A stretch of 64,000 nucleotides of DNA from Salvia splendens. Its lineage: Eukaryota; Streptophyta; Magnoliopsida; Lamiales; Lamiaceae. The stretch spans positions 558,001 to 622,000 of the forward strand of contig NC_056041.1 in the NCBI RefSeq assembly GCF_004379255.2. The letters run 5' to 3'. Numbering within the stretch: position 1 is the first letter of the stretch; each line of letters opens with the position of its first letter. The notes under the pieces were generated by a model, which did not search any database, was not told where the DNA came from, and saw only the letters and a list, made by a program, of their open reading frames with translations. The translations under genes and the position numbers were made by a program. Positions 22,925 through 32,529 of this stretch are shown piece by piece.

Positions 22925-25206
22925 GTAATTTCTCATCCTCGGGTAGAACCGTTGGACGAGCTCGAGGGCGAGCTCAATAAGATTCCCATGATTAGGAAAC
23001 AGTATTCGGAATCTGAGCTCGTCAAGGGTGACTTCGTGTTCGATTCCTCGTCTTCGGACGAAGAGACTGAGGGTGAGGATTTCTTTTTTATGCTTTACTG
23101 CTTTAGCGGCGAAAACTAACTTTGTTTTCTTGCTTTTTGGCAGTGAACATGCTAAACAGGCTTGGTCGCAAATCCTCCGAATCAAAGGAGCCGGAGAAAC
23201 AGAAAAACACCATCTCGGCGTCTGATGCCGAGAAGAATCCGAAGAGGCAGAAGACCTCTTCGAGTCAGTCTTCGGATCCAAAAAAGCCGGGATCGACCTC
23301 GGCAAGGGGGACGGCGAAGACTCAGAAACCCCCAAAAGCGCCACAGAGAGACATTGTCCTGGGGGGTTGTGGATCCGGAGCGGTTGCGGCCACTTCGGAA
23401 CATATCTCTGAGCCCTTTTTATGGCCAAAGGACTTTGTGGAGGTGAATTTCCTTCTTGATTTTCTGGTTTTGCTTCTTTCCTATATTTTTTGTGGCCCCT
23501 CTGTTGACTTTTTTCCTTTTTCCATTTTCAGAGGAACAATATGCTCTGCAAGCTCGTCACAGTTGAACTCTCTAAAGCGTCCAGCGATTATGATGAGATG
23601 CAGAGGAATTTGAATGCTGCTCGTCACCAGGCCGAACAGGCTCGGGCAGACTTTGAGAGGGCAAGGGCCGCTATGATCTCGGCTCAGGATGAAGCCCAAC
23701 GTGCCAAAGACCAGCTCATCATCCAGGGAGAGCGGTCGAAACAGGGGGAGGCGGCTGCCGTGGTGGCTCAGGGGGAGGCTCTCCGTGTTTACACGGAGAA
23801 ACTCTTTTTGAGCAATCAATTTTCGGCCCTTATCGGTGATCTGCTGAAATTGATGACCGATAACGCTGAGCAGGAACCCGAAGTCGTTTTGCCGCTGTAT
23901 GGCCGAGAGATTGCAGCGCGCCTCCAGAGTCTGCCGCTCCTTGAGGAGCTTGCGTCTTCATCGGTCCTGCTTTCTGCTGAACGAGTCCGTAATTGCCGTG
24001 CTGACCGTGACGAGAACATGGAGGCCATCTTTGCCTCCTTGGGGCCTGTTTCACCCGCTTCAATTTTCAAAGAGGGTGAGCAGGAAAATGAGGCCGGCAA
24101 GGAGACCGAGCAGGAGGATCAGCAGACCGGCGACGGGCACGCCGAGCAAGAGGTGCAGCAGATCGGCGATGGGGGCGCCGAGCAGGAGGGAGGGAGGAGG
24201 GAGGCCGAGGCTGAGACCGAGGTCGACAAGGAGAAAGAAGCTGAAACCCACAGGGAAGCCGGAGACGAAACTGGCGAAGTATGATTTCGTCTCCCTTCTC
24301 TTAGTTTAGTTTCTTTCTTTCTATTTGTAAAATGACCTTGAAGCCCTCCTTGTGTAAATTTTTTCTTGTGAATGGAAAAAATTCTTCTTTCTACACTCGT
24401 GTCTTCCTTATGGCTCTTCTTAATCTCTTTTACTCCTGTTGTGGTTTACTGCCTGCTCGGTAAACTGAAATGCCGAACTGACATAGCTGCTTCGTATTCT
24501 TAACTCTAAGGAGCTGGAGGTACTTCACTGGAAGCGGCTATACTCTTTGGCTCTGAATGAAGCTGAGAAAAAAACTATAGACGACCAGATGAAGTATGAT
24601 GAACTCTTGGCTCGTTTAGTGGAGCTGGAGTCCAACAATAAGGACTTAGAGTCCATAAGGAGAGATCTAGAGGCCGAGCTGAATACTGTCATCGCTGAGA
24701 GGACTGCATATGAAGACTTCATCAGCGGGCGCGGGGGAATGACTATATCCGAAGTTCAGAATCAAGTTGATGAACTGTGGGAGAAGCTTCATGTACTCCG
24801 GAAGAACAATGTGCTGGAGAGCTCAGCTTGCCAACAAGTTGTGAAATCGTTGCGGCGCTTGGCTTCTCTGTACGACATCATTCTTTCCCGGCGTCCCGCG
24901 ATCGAGAGATTCCTTAGCCGTTTCCCGCTAACAGACGCTCACGCTCCAACTCAAACCTCGGATCCTCTTACTCAAACTTCTACTCCAAATCAGCACCGGA
25001 CTCAGGAGCAACCGGAAACGTCAAGACAAGAACGTACTCCAAGTCAGCAACGGACTCAGGAGCAACCGGAAACGTCAAGACAAGAACGCCCTGAAGTTCG
25101 TAGAGGAGTGGTGAATATGAGTGAGCAGGATCAGCGAATGCTTCGTGAAGAGACTCTTCGCCGCCGAGGTGCTAGAACTTCCCCGGACTCAGAGAAGAGG
25201 CGGTAG
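22925..25206 (+). CDS. Opposite-strand spliced gene inside E1, 5'-truncated
   Basis: Reading against the retrotransposon, exons can be drawn at 22925-23072, 23144-23442, 23532-24278 and 24491-25206, all with GT-AG borders and continuous phase. The last junction is the least certain: exon 3 could instead stop at 24284. The first exon is open up to the terminal-repeat junction, where a TAG appears at once, so the N-terminus is missing. The product is charged and mostly coiled coil: a basic Ser/Lys-rich part (SESKEPEKQKN), a long heptad region (LSKASSDYDEMQRNLNAARH), a Gln/Glu/Gly repeat region (EQEDQQTGDG, AEQEVQQIGDG), then KKTIDDQMKYDELLARLVEL. A repeated RTQEQPETSRQER lies near the end. Tat-clade retrotransposons are known to carry extra opposite-strand genes of unknown role ('putative gypsy type transposon' proteins); this probably is one. 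Confidence 0.5.
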
Positions 25207-25460
25207 GTCGATCAGAGCATCTCGTCCACCTACTGATTCTTCAACTGCTCGGAACGCCCGAACTCAGCATCATGAGGACTTTTTGGATAGGTGGCTCAAC
25301 TTTAGCAACCGTAGACAGTAGAGTAGTCCTTTGTAATAGTGTAACGCATTCTCGTAGGGCAGCGGAATTGTATGCCCAACCAGACTTAGTAAATGAAATT
25401 TTTTCATTTCGCTTCTATCACTGCGTATTTACAGTTCAGCGATTTTTTATTTCATTTATT

Positions 25461-25804
25461 GTACTCGTCCTCGGTCTTATGAAGTAAGCTCTTCTTTGAC
25501 CGGACTGAGTTAGTGTCCTTATTTGGCGAGTTTTATCGCTTGGATTGGACTTTCCCTGTACTCGTCCTCGGTCTTATGAAGTAAACTCTTCTTTGACCGG
25601 ACTTAGTTAGTGTCCTTATTTGGCGAGTTTTATCGCTTGGATTGGACTTTCCCTGTACTCGTCCTCGGTCTTATGAAGTAAACTCTTCTTTGACCGGACT
25701 TAGTTAGTGTACTCGTCCTTGGTCTTATGAAGTAAACTCTTCTTTGACCGGACTTAGTTTGTGTCCTTATTTGGCGAGTTTTATCGCTTGGATTGGACTT
25801 TCCC
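25461..25804. repeat. 97-bp tandem repeat array in E1
   Basis: Units start at 25461, 25558, 25655 and 25709 with GTACTCGTCC(T/C). Three units are about 97 bp and the third is cut to 54 bp. The array lies between the 3' end of the polymerase frame and the opposite-strand gene. It is non-coding. Such arrays near the 3' end are common in Tat-type elements and can seed satellites. Confidence 0.9.
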
Positions 25805-26150
25805 TAGTTAACCGAAGTGGTTTTCGGCTTATTGCAGTTCGTTTCAGACGAATTGCTTGTTTCTTAAGCTGAATTGTGGAGTCTTGTATCTTCCTTAGAA
25901 GCTTGGACTCACAATTGTCTTTAATAATTGATCTAAAAAGGGGATCAGCCTTTAAAGAACAATATACCTCAGTAACATTTATAAGAGACAAAACGCACAT
26001 AGAGAGACAAAACGCACATAGAGAGACAAATAAAAAGGACGAAAAAGATTTTAAACTTTTAAAAAACGAACAAGTATAAAGAACAATACAAATATGAAAG
26101 CACATAACCCTAGGACCGAACTAGACACAAGACTGACCGGACCTTGTCTC

Positions 26151-29100
26151 TTACAAATAGAACTTCTTGAGGTTGGAAATATGCCATGTTCGGGGTACTT
26201 GTTCTCCTGACATGTGGGTTAATTTATAAGACCCTTTTCCCAGGACTTCTGACACCCGATACGGACCTTCCCATGTGGGTTCAAGTTTGCCCAGCTTTTC
26301 TGCTCGGCTTACTTCATTGTTTCTCAATACGAGATCTCCCACTTGAAACTGCAGCTTTTTCACCCTTTGGTTATAATACCGGGTTACTTGCTCCTTGTAC
26401 TTGGCTTCTTTTATGAAGGCCAATTCTCTTCTTTCTTCGGCAAGATCTAGTTCGGCTCTCAGTCCGTCGTCATTCAGTTCTGTTGAGAAATTAAGGGTTC
26501 GGGGACTGGGTATGCCGATCTCAACCGGAATTACGGCTTCAGTGCCGTACACTAGACTGTACGGAGTTTCACCGTTGGAGGTTTTTGGTGTAGTTCGGTA
26601 GGACCATAGGACTTGAGGAAGATTTTCTACCCATTGTCCTTTGGCTTGTTCTAACCGAGCTTTTAATCCTTTCACCAAAGTACGGTTTGTTACTTCCGTT
26701 TGTCCGTTTGCTTGTGGGTGAGAGACCGAAGTGAACCGCTGTTGAATATTCAACTCTTGGCACCAATTCTTGAATGTTTTGTCAGTAAACTGAGTCCCAT
26801 TATCTGAAATGAGGATATGGGGTATGCCAAATCGGCAAACTATGTTCTTCCAGACAAAATCTAATGCCTTTGAGCTTGTTATCGTAGCTAATGGTTCAGC
26901 CTCCACCCACTTCGTGAAGTAATCCACGGCAACGATCAAGAATTTCATTTGCCGGGGAGCTTGTGGCAGTGGTCCTACTATGTCTATGCCCCATTGCATA
27001 AAAGGCCAAGGGCTTTGCATAGCACATAGATCAGTCTGCGGCATCCTTGGGATATTTGCATGGATTTGGCATTTCGTACATTTCTTAACTAGCTGTACTG
27101 CTTCTTGTACCAAAGTTGGCCAATAATATCCCCATCTCAGAACTTTTTTAGCTAATGCTCTAGCTCCGATGTGGCTACCGCAAGATCCTTCATGAACTTC
27201 TCTAAGGATGTAATCCGTCTCTTCTGGTCCTACACATCGCAATAACGGTTGAAGGTAGGACTTTCTATATAGGACTCCTTCATGAAGTTCATACCGACGT
27301 GCTCGGCATGTGATTTTCCTTGCTTCTCTCTTATCCTCGGGCAGTTGTCCTTGATCTAGATACTTTAATATTGGCGTCATCCAGTTTGGTGAACTGGTTA
27401 CTGAGTGTACTTCAGCTTCATCAATGCTTCTATGCGGTAATTCCTCCACCTTTGAGCTCGGATATGAGGCCAACTTACTTAAAGTATCTGCTCGGCTATT
27501 TCCCGCTCTGGGAATGTGGATTATCCGAAAATAAGAGAAATTTCGGCTAATACTTTGCGCTTTGTCCAAGTATTTTTTCATCCTTTCACCACGGGCTTCA
27601 CTTGTACCCAGCATGTGATTCACTATGACTTGTGAATCACAATGAATTTTGAGAGATTTGACAAGTAGATGTTGCGCTAACTGAAGTCCGGCAAGAAGGG
27701 CTTCGTATTCGGCTTCGTTATTAGTGGTTGGGAATAAGAACCGAAGTGAATAAGTTACTTCGTGTCCGTCGGGAGCGATAAGTAGAATACCAGCTCCACT
27801 TCCTGTCTTATTCGAAGCTCCATCTACGAATCCAATCCAACAGTCCGGCGGCTCTACTTCGGGTTTCTGGGGCTGTGTTAGTTCATCATTGGTAGGATTT
27901 TTCTGTTCGGCAATAATAGGGATTGCCTGATCGAACTTTGCCTCTACAAGAAAATCTGCCAAGGCTTGTCCCTTGATGGCTTTCCGAGGTAGATATTCTA
28001 TTGAATGTTCTCCCAACTCTATGGCCCACTTGTCAATTCTGCCTGATGCTTCTGGCTTAGTCAAAACTTGCCGAAGTGGAAGATCGGTTAAGACGCATAC
28101 TTTGTGAGCATAGAAATATGGCCGCAGTCTCCTTGCTGCATTTACTAATGCCAGAGCAATTTTTTCCAGAGGTTGATACCTTGTTTCGGGACCTCTTAAT
28201 GCTCGGCTTGTAAAGTAGATAGGACGCTGCTTTAGGCCTTCTTCTCGCACAAGCACCGCGCTAATGGTTTGATCTGATGCTGCTAAATATAAGAATATCA
28301 CTTCGGCATCTGTTGGAGCATAGAGAGTAGGAAGTTCGGTTAAATAACTTTTGAGTTCGTCAAAAGCCTTCTTCTGTTCGGCTCCCCACTCAAACTTTGG
28401 TGCCTTCTTCAAAACATTGAAGAACGGCATTTGCTTTTCGGCTGCTTGGGAAAGGAATCTATTCAGTGCGGCTAGACATCCAGTTAGCCTTTGCACATCA
28501 TGTATGGACTTCGGCATTGCCATGTTCTGAACAACTTGAACCTTTAGGGGATTTGCCTTGAGTCCTTCCTTTGAAACCCAACAACCCAGAAATTTTCCCG
28601 AATCTACCAAAAAGGTACATTTTTGGGGATTGAGTTTGAGGTTGGCTTTTTTGAGCACGTCGAGAGTGGATTTGAGATTGTTTTCGTACTCCGAAGTGCT
28701 TCTGCTTTTAACAACTATGTCGTCAACATATACTTCAACCTCTTTTCCGATCAGGTGCCGAAATAGCTTATCTACCATCCTTTGATATGTGGCTCCGGCA
28801 TTCTTTAAACCAAATGGCATCTTTTTATAAGCAAAAATACCGAAGTCAGTAATGAAAGCCGTTTTTGAAGCATCATTCTCATCCATTAAAACTTGGTGGT
28901 ATCCTTTATACAAATCAAGAAAACAGAAAATTTCGAAGCCTATCAAAGCTTCTACTTTTTTATCTATGTTGGGAAGGGGGTAGCAATCTTTAGGACAGTG
29001 CTTATTTAGATCTGTAAAATCTATGCACATCCGCCATCCTCCTTTTTTCTTGATCATCACAGGATTGGCCACCCAAGAAGGATATTTTACTTCAAATAAT

Positions 29101-29393
29101 ACATCCGCTTTCAGTAATTGGCGGACTTCGTCATGGATGACTTGATTTCTTTGCTTCTGTTTTATAGGCCGGACTGAAGGATCAATATTTAACCGATGTG
29201 TAATTACCTCGGGAGACACTCCAGTCATGTCCAACGGAGACCACGCAAAGACATCTTTGTACTCTTTGAGGAGCTGGATGGTCTTTTCCCGGAGTAGAGG
29301 TGTTCCCGCGAAACCGATCTTGACCGTTCTGGATGGATCGTCTTCGTATAACTGAACTGGTCGTGAGTTCGGCTCCGGTGTGACTTCGTTCAT
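26151..29393 (-). CDS. pol: E1 polymerase: reverse transcriptase, two RNase H regions, integrase
   Basis: This is an intact 1080-residue frame from its first ATG. Reverse transcriptase motifs are MCIDFTDLN, FLDLYKGYHQ (catalytic Asp near residue 160), MPFGLKNAGATYQ and YVDD (222-225). A first RNase H-like region (about 375-490; LAASDQTISAVL, PIYFTSRAL) is followed by a second, better-preserved one (about 515-650; GFVDGASN, NNEAEYEAL, HCDSQ, ADTLSKLA). The integrase has a zinc-type N-terminus (HEGSCGSHIGA, CTKCQIH), catalytic residues in WGIDIVGP, SDNGTQFT and HPQANGQTEVTN, and a C-terminal GPYRV region. The frame is continuous with gag-protease except for one UAG 12 codons upstream of this ATG, so expression is probably as a gag-pol fusion by read-through. 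No frameshift or premature stop is seen. Confidence 0.95.
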   Translation of the reverse strand: MNEVTPEPNSRPVQLYEDDPSRTVKIGFAGTPLLREKTIQLLKEYKDVFAWSPLDMTGVSPEVITHRLNIDPSVRPIKQKQRNQVIHDEVRQLLKADVLFEVKYPSWVANPVMIKKKGGWRMCIDFTDLNKHCPKDCYPLPNIDKKVEALIGFEIFCFLDLYKGYHQVLMDENDASKTAFITDFGIFAYKKMPFGLKNAGATYQRMVDKLFRHLIGKEVEVYVDDIVVKSRSTSEYENNLKSTLDVLKKANLKLNPQKCTFLVDSGKFLGCWVSKEGLKANPLKVQVVQNMAMPKSIHDVQRLTGCLAALNRFLSQAAEKQMPFFNVLKKAPKFEWGAEQKKAFDELKSYLTELPTLYAPTDAEVIFLYLAASDQTISAVLVREEGLKQRPIYFTSRALRGPETRYQPLEKIALALVNAARRLRPYFYAHKVCVLTDLPLRQVLTKPEASGRIDKWAIELGEHSIEYLPRKAIKGQALADFLVEAKFDQAIPIIAEQKNPTNDELTQPQKPEVEPPDCWIGFVDGASNKTGSGAGILLIAPDGHEVTYSLRFLFPTTNNEAEYEALLAGLQLAQHLLVKSLKIHCDSQVIVNHMLGTSEARGERMKKYLDKAQSISRNFSYFRIIHIPRAGNSRADTLSKLASYPSSKVEELPHRSIDEAEVHSVTSSPNWMTPILKYLDQGQLPEDKREARKITCRARRYELHEGVLYRKSYLQPLLRCVGPEETDYILREVHEGSCGSHIGARALAKKVLRWGYYWPTLVQEAVQLVKKCTKCQIHANIPRMPQTDLCAMQSPWPFMQWGIDIVGPLPQAPRQMKFLIVAVDYFTKWVEAEPLATITSSKALDFVWKNIVCRFGIPHILISDNGTQFTDKTFKNWCQELNIQQRFTSVSHPQANGQTEVTNRTLVKGLKARLEQAKGQWVENLPQVLWSYRTTPKTSNGETPYSLVYGTEAVIPVEIGIPSPRTLNFSTELNDDGLRAELDLAEERRELAFIKEAKYKEQVTRYYNQRVKKLQFQVGDLVLRNNEVSRAEKLGKLEPTWEGPYRVSEVLGKGSYKLTHMSGEQVPRTWHISNLKKFYL

Positions 29394-29417
29394 TTCTCCT
29401 GCCTCTGACTCCGGCTG

Positions 29418-29429
29418 CTGTGATTGCTA
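29418..29429 (-). promoter_or_regulatory. Candidate UAG read-through site between gag-pro and pol
   Basis: On the minus strand the codons read GCA TAG CAA TCA CAG CAG. The UAG is followed by CAATCA, which fits the CARYYA context known to promote stop-codon read-through in plants. The polymerase frame continues in phase without another stop. Confidence 0.6.
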
Positions 29430-31505
29430 TGCTTGATGGTGCCGATCTGATTGTTCGGCACTTTTAAGCGCAATCTGCAAACATTCTTTTGCTCTCTTTT
29501 GATCACCTCGGATGACTGCTATCCCTCCTTTAGTGGGGATCTTGATTGTGAGGTGATAAGTAGAGCAAATGGCCCGAACTGTGTTGAGCCAGTCTCTTCC
29601 CAGTATAATGTTATACGGGGATCGAGCTTTTACCACAAAAAACTCGATCATCGTACTGGAGCTAGTAGGCGCTCTTCCTACCGTAATCGGAAGGCTGATA
29701 ATACCTTCAGGGCGGGTGTCCTCCTGGGCGAAACTTTTCAGAGGAAGTGGGGCCGGACTGAGCCGAGCTGGATCCACTTCCAGTTTATCAAAACATTCTT
29801 TAAAAAGAATGCTAACCGACGCTCCTGTATCCACAAACACTCTGTGGATCAGTTTGTTTGCCACTCCAGCTTGAATGACAATAGCGTCTTGATGAGGAGA
29901 AATGGCTGGGACGGGATCTGCATCTGAAAATGTAATTACTTCCTCCTTCTTCAGCCTTTTATGTGTTGGCTCCTCTCGATTGAAGCCTCTGCGCTCTGAT
30001 TTTAGAGACGATTTAGTCTTCCCGGCTGGGAGAGCGTCAATAGTCTGGATCACTCCATCATATTGCGGCTCGTCATCGTCTTCGGGATCCTGTTGCCTTT
30101 TAGGATCCTGAGGAGCGCAGTTCGCACTTCTCTGTTTCTTATTCTTTTTCGGCGGCTTGCTTTGGTATTTTTTTAACGTCCCTGCTTTCACAAGAACATC
30201 AATACCTGCTGCCAAATTTCGGCACTCCTCGGTATCGTGACCGTGGTCTTGATGGAAGGAGCAATATTTATCCTGACTTCGGCGCGTGGCCGATTTCGTC
30301 ATCTGCTTTGGTTTTTCGAACATATCAGAATGCAGTTCGAAAATCTCCGCTCTCGACTTGTTCAATGGTACGAACTGAGCGGGTGGTTTCTCAGGATTGA
30401 GACGTGGTCCCAATCTGTCTTGTACCGGTGCCCTTTGAATTCTTTCAAAAGGAGTTCGGCGAGGATGTCCCTGATCGCTATGATCGGGCTTCCTCTTGTC
30501 TCCTCTGGAAGAGCTGTCTAAAGACCGTTTTTGACGGTCTGCCTCATCAGCACGAGAAAACTGGTCCGCAATGTCCCACATCTCTTGAGCTGTTTGCGGA
30601 CTGCATTCAACGAGCTTTCTGTAGAGAGCTCCTGGCAGAATTCCATCTTGGAATGCCGAAATGACAAGTAGATCATTGAGATCATCTACTTGTAGGCATT
30701 CCTTGTGGAATCTTGTCATGAAGTCGCTGATCTTTTCATCGCGACCTTGACGTATAGAAAGCAGCTGAGCCGAAGTGATTCGGGTTTCAGCTTTCTGGAA
30801 GAACCTCCTATGAAAAGCATCCATTAGATCTCTGTAAGATCTAATGCTGCCTTGAGGGAGGCTATCAAACCACCTTCTTGCGTTCCCGATGAGCAGCTCG
30901 GGAAACAGCTTACACATATGAACCTCATTGAGACCTTGGTTCGCCATATTATACTGATAGCGTCCCAGGAAATCATGAGGATCCACTAACCCGTCATAAG
31001 TCACTGACGGAGTTCGGTAATTCTGAGGCAACGGAGTTCTGGTGATATCATCCGAAAATGGAGTCTTCAGCGCTCCATACATAGCGAATCCGACATCTCT
31101 ACGGTGTGGTGGAGATGGAGTTCTCCTGTGATTTCGGTAACAAGGAGGAGAAGGAACATATCGGTGGTGAGGATTCTTTCTCCTTGAAGATACGACACTA
31201 CTGCGGTAGTGACTTTCATGTCTGGAGGGGGAGGGAGAATCCGCCGTTTTCTTCTCCGGCTTCTGGCTCTTTTGCAGGAATGTTAAGAACTCATCCTGCT
31301 TCTCAGCCAAGAACAACTTGACAGCCTCATTCAAAGCGAGCTGCTGGGGAGGCTCGATGCGATGACTTTTTGAGTGGTTTGTTCTTTCACCGTGAGAACT
31401 GGAGGCAGATTTCTCCCGAGGCTGTTTTCCAGACCTACGGGCTGGACTAGCTTCCTCACGTTCGTCACGGACGGAAGTATGGGTATTATGTGATCTGGTA
31501 CGCAT
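29427..31505 (-). CDS. gag: E1 gag-protease polyprotein
   Basis: The ATG at 31505 (MRTRSH) was chosen because the related element at 62.9 kb starts at the same place (MHTRSQ). The open frame reaches 21 bp further upstream without homologous support. The product is 692 residues. An Arg/Ser/His-rich N-terminus precedes the retrotransposon gag domain (YDGLVDPHDFLGRY, MCKLFPELLIGNARRWFDSL, FMTRFHKECLQV). A zinc-knuckle-like motif follows (CSFHQDHGHDTEEC). The aspartic protease domain has VFVDTGASVSILF (near residue 560) and IILGRDWL. The frame ends GCA-TAG and continues in the same frame into the polymerase. Fusing protease to gag in one frame is normal for this lineage. Confidence 0.93.
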   Translation of the reverse strand: MRTRSHNTHTSVRDEREEASPARRSGKQPREKSASSSHGERTNHSKSHRIEPPQQLALNEAVKLFLAEKQDEFLTFLQKSQKPEKKTADSPSPSRHESHYRSSVVSSRRKNPHHRYVPSPPCYRNHRRTPSPPHRRDVGFAMYGALKTPFSDDITRTPLPQNYRTPSVTYDGLVDPHDFLGRYQYNMANQGLNEVHMCKLFPELLIGNARRWFDSLPQGSIRSYRDLMDAFHRRFFQKAETRITSAQLLSIRQGRDEKISDFMTRFHKECLQVDDLNDLLVISAFQDGILPGALYRKLVECSPQTAQEMWDIADQFSRADEADRQKRSLDSSSRGDKRKPDHSDQGHPRRTPFERIQRAPVQDRLGPRLNPEKPPAQFVPLNKSRAEIFELHSDMFEKPKQMTKSATRRSQDKYCSFHQDHGHDTEECRNLAAGIDVLVKAGTLKKYQSKPPKKNKKQRSANCAPQDPKRQQDPEDDDEPQYDGVIQTIDALPAGKTKSSLKSERRGFNREEPTHKRLKKEEVITFSDADPVPAISPHQDAIVIQAGVANKLIHRVFVDTGASVSILFKECFDKLEVDPARLSPAPLPLKSFAQEDTRPEGIISLPITVGRAPTSSSTMIEFFVVKARSPYNIILGRDWLNTVRAICSTYHLTIKIPTKGGIAVIRGDQKRAKECLQIALKSAEQSDRHHQA

Positions 31506-31560
31506 TTTTTGGTGGAAAAGGATCAAAAACTCGCTTTTATCACAGTTTTGGTTCTCTGTT

Positions 31561-31577
31561 TCCCACAGACGGCGCCA
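31561..31577 (-). other. Primer binding site of E1
   Basis: TGGCGCCGTCTGTGGGA follows the LTR end after a TCAC spacer. The identical 17 bases follow the LTR of the second element (63486-63502). The first eight match the 3' end of an Asp-type tRNA, but I did not identify the full tRNA. Confidence 0.75.
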
Positions 31578-31586
31578 GTGATGATG

Positions 31587-32529
31587 TAGCGAATTTTTGA
31601 TGGGACTAAATGCAAGTAATAAACGATCACAACACGGAAAATTACGTGGTTCGATTTACTGAGGTAAATCTACGTCCACGGGAAGAAGAGAGGGCAAATT
31701 TGTATTGCTTGGTCTCGCTTACAGATTACAATACTGATTTGCTATAAGATTCAGGATCTAGAGAGCTTAACCTTCGTCTATCTGATCTAAGTTCTATTTA
31801 TACATTCGAACTAAGATCGTGGTTTTCAGCCCTGGTAGGGGGGTTGATAACTGCTTAATACCACTAAATAGATCGTGGGTGTAATGGAGGTCGTGGAGAT
31901 CCTGCATGGGTCCACTATCTCCTTGTTCGGTCGAATACTGAGACCGAACTGCTGAACTTTGCCGATCAGCTTTTGCCGATCTGAGAGTTGAGCTCGATTG
32001 GTCGGCTTTTACCGAGCTATAGGCTGTGACCGAACTCTTTGGTTGTGCCGAACTGATACTCTTTCTTGGACCGAACTGCTGAACTTTGCCGATCAGCTTT
32101 TGCCGATCTGAGAGTTGAGCTCGATTGGTCGGCTTTTACCGAGCTATAGGCTGTGACCGAACTCTTTGGTTGTGCCGAACTGATACTCTTTCTTGGGTTT
32201 TGGGCTGATGGGCCGTCACTGCTATTGGGCTCGCAATTATTGTTTAGTTGTTTAGTTCGTATCCCATCATATAATATTGAATATTTAATTATTTTTGTAT
32301 GATTTAAATCCATCATTAATAGGAAGTGCGACTGTTATCAAATACGTATGTCATTGCTAAGAAATTCGTGGCTTAAGACTCCTTTAATTATTGACAATGT
32401 GAACACGAATTTCTTGCTGCTCTATTTATTTTTATTTAAGGTGTATTGACAAGAATAAAAAGATAAAAGATCTTCTAAATAATTTACCACTGAATTATTA
32501 ATATCCCACATCTACTATTTCCATATAGT
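31587..32529 (-). repeat. Right (5') terminal repeat of E1
   Basis: Copy of 21980-22922. By comparison with the element at 62.9 kb, the true LTR here is about 31582-32269 (688 bp): read in element orientation it starts TGATGGG and ends CTACATCA. The remaining 32270-32529 (260 bp) is the extra outer segment, also present at the left end. Confidence 0.9.

Larger units (their letters stand above)
21980..32529 (-). mobile_element. Ty3/gypsy LTR retrotransposon (Tat-type), element E1
   Basis: A 10,550-bp element is transcribed right to left. In element order it has: terminal repeat (32529-31587), primer binding site, gag-protease frame (31505-29427), polymerase frame (29393-26151), a 97-bp tandem repeat array, a truncated gene on the opposite strand (22925-25206), and a terminal repeat (22922-21980). 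The two RNase H regions in the polymerase and the extra opposite-strand gene are features of the plant Tat lineage. Both main frames are intact, and I saw only two base differences between the 943-bp terminal repeats, so the element is young. The ends are unusual: the outer 260 bp is absent from the related element at 62.9 kb, and I find no clean target duplication. Confidence 0.93.
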
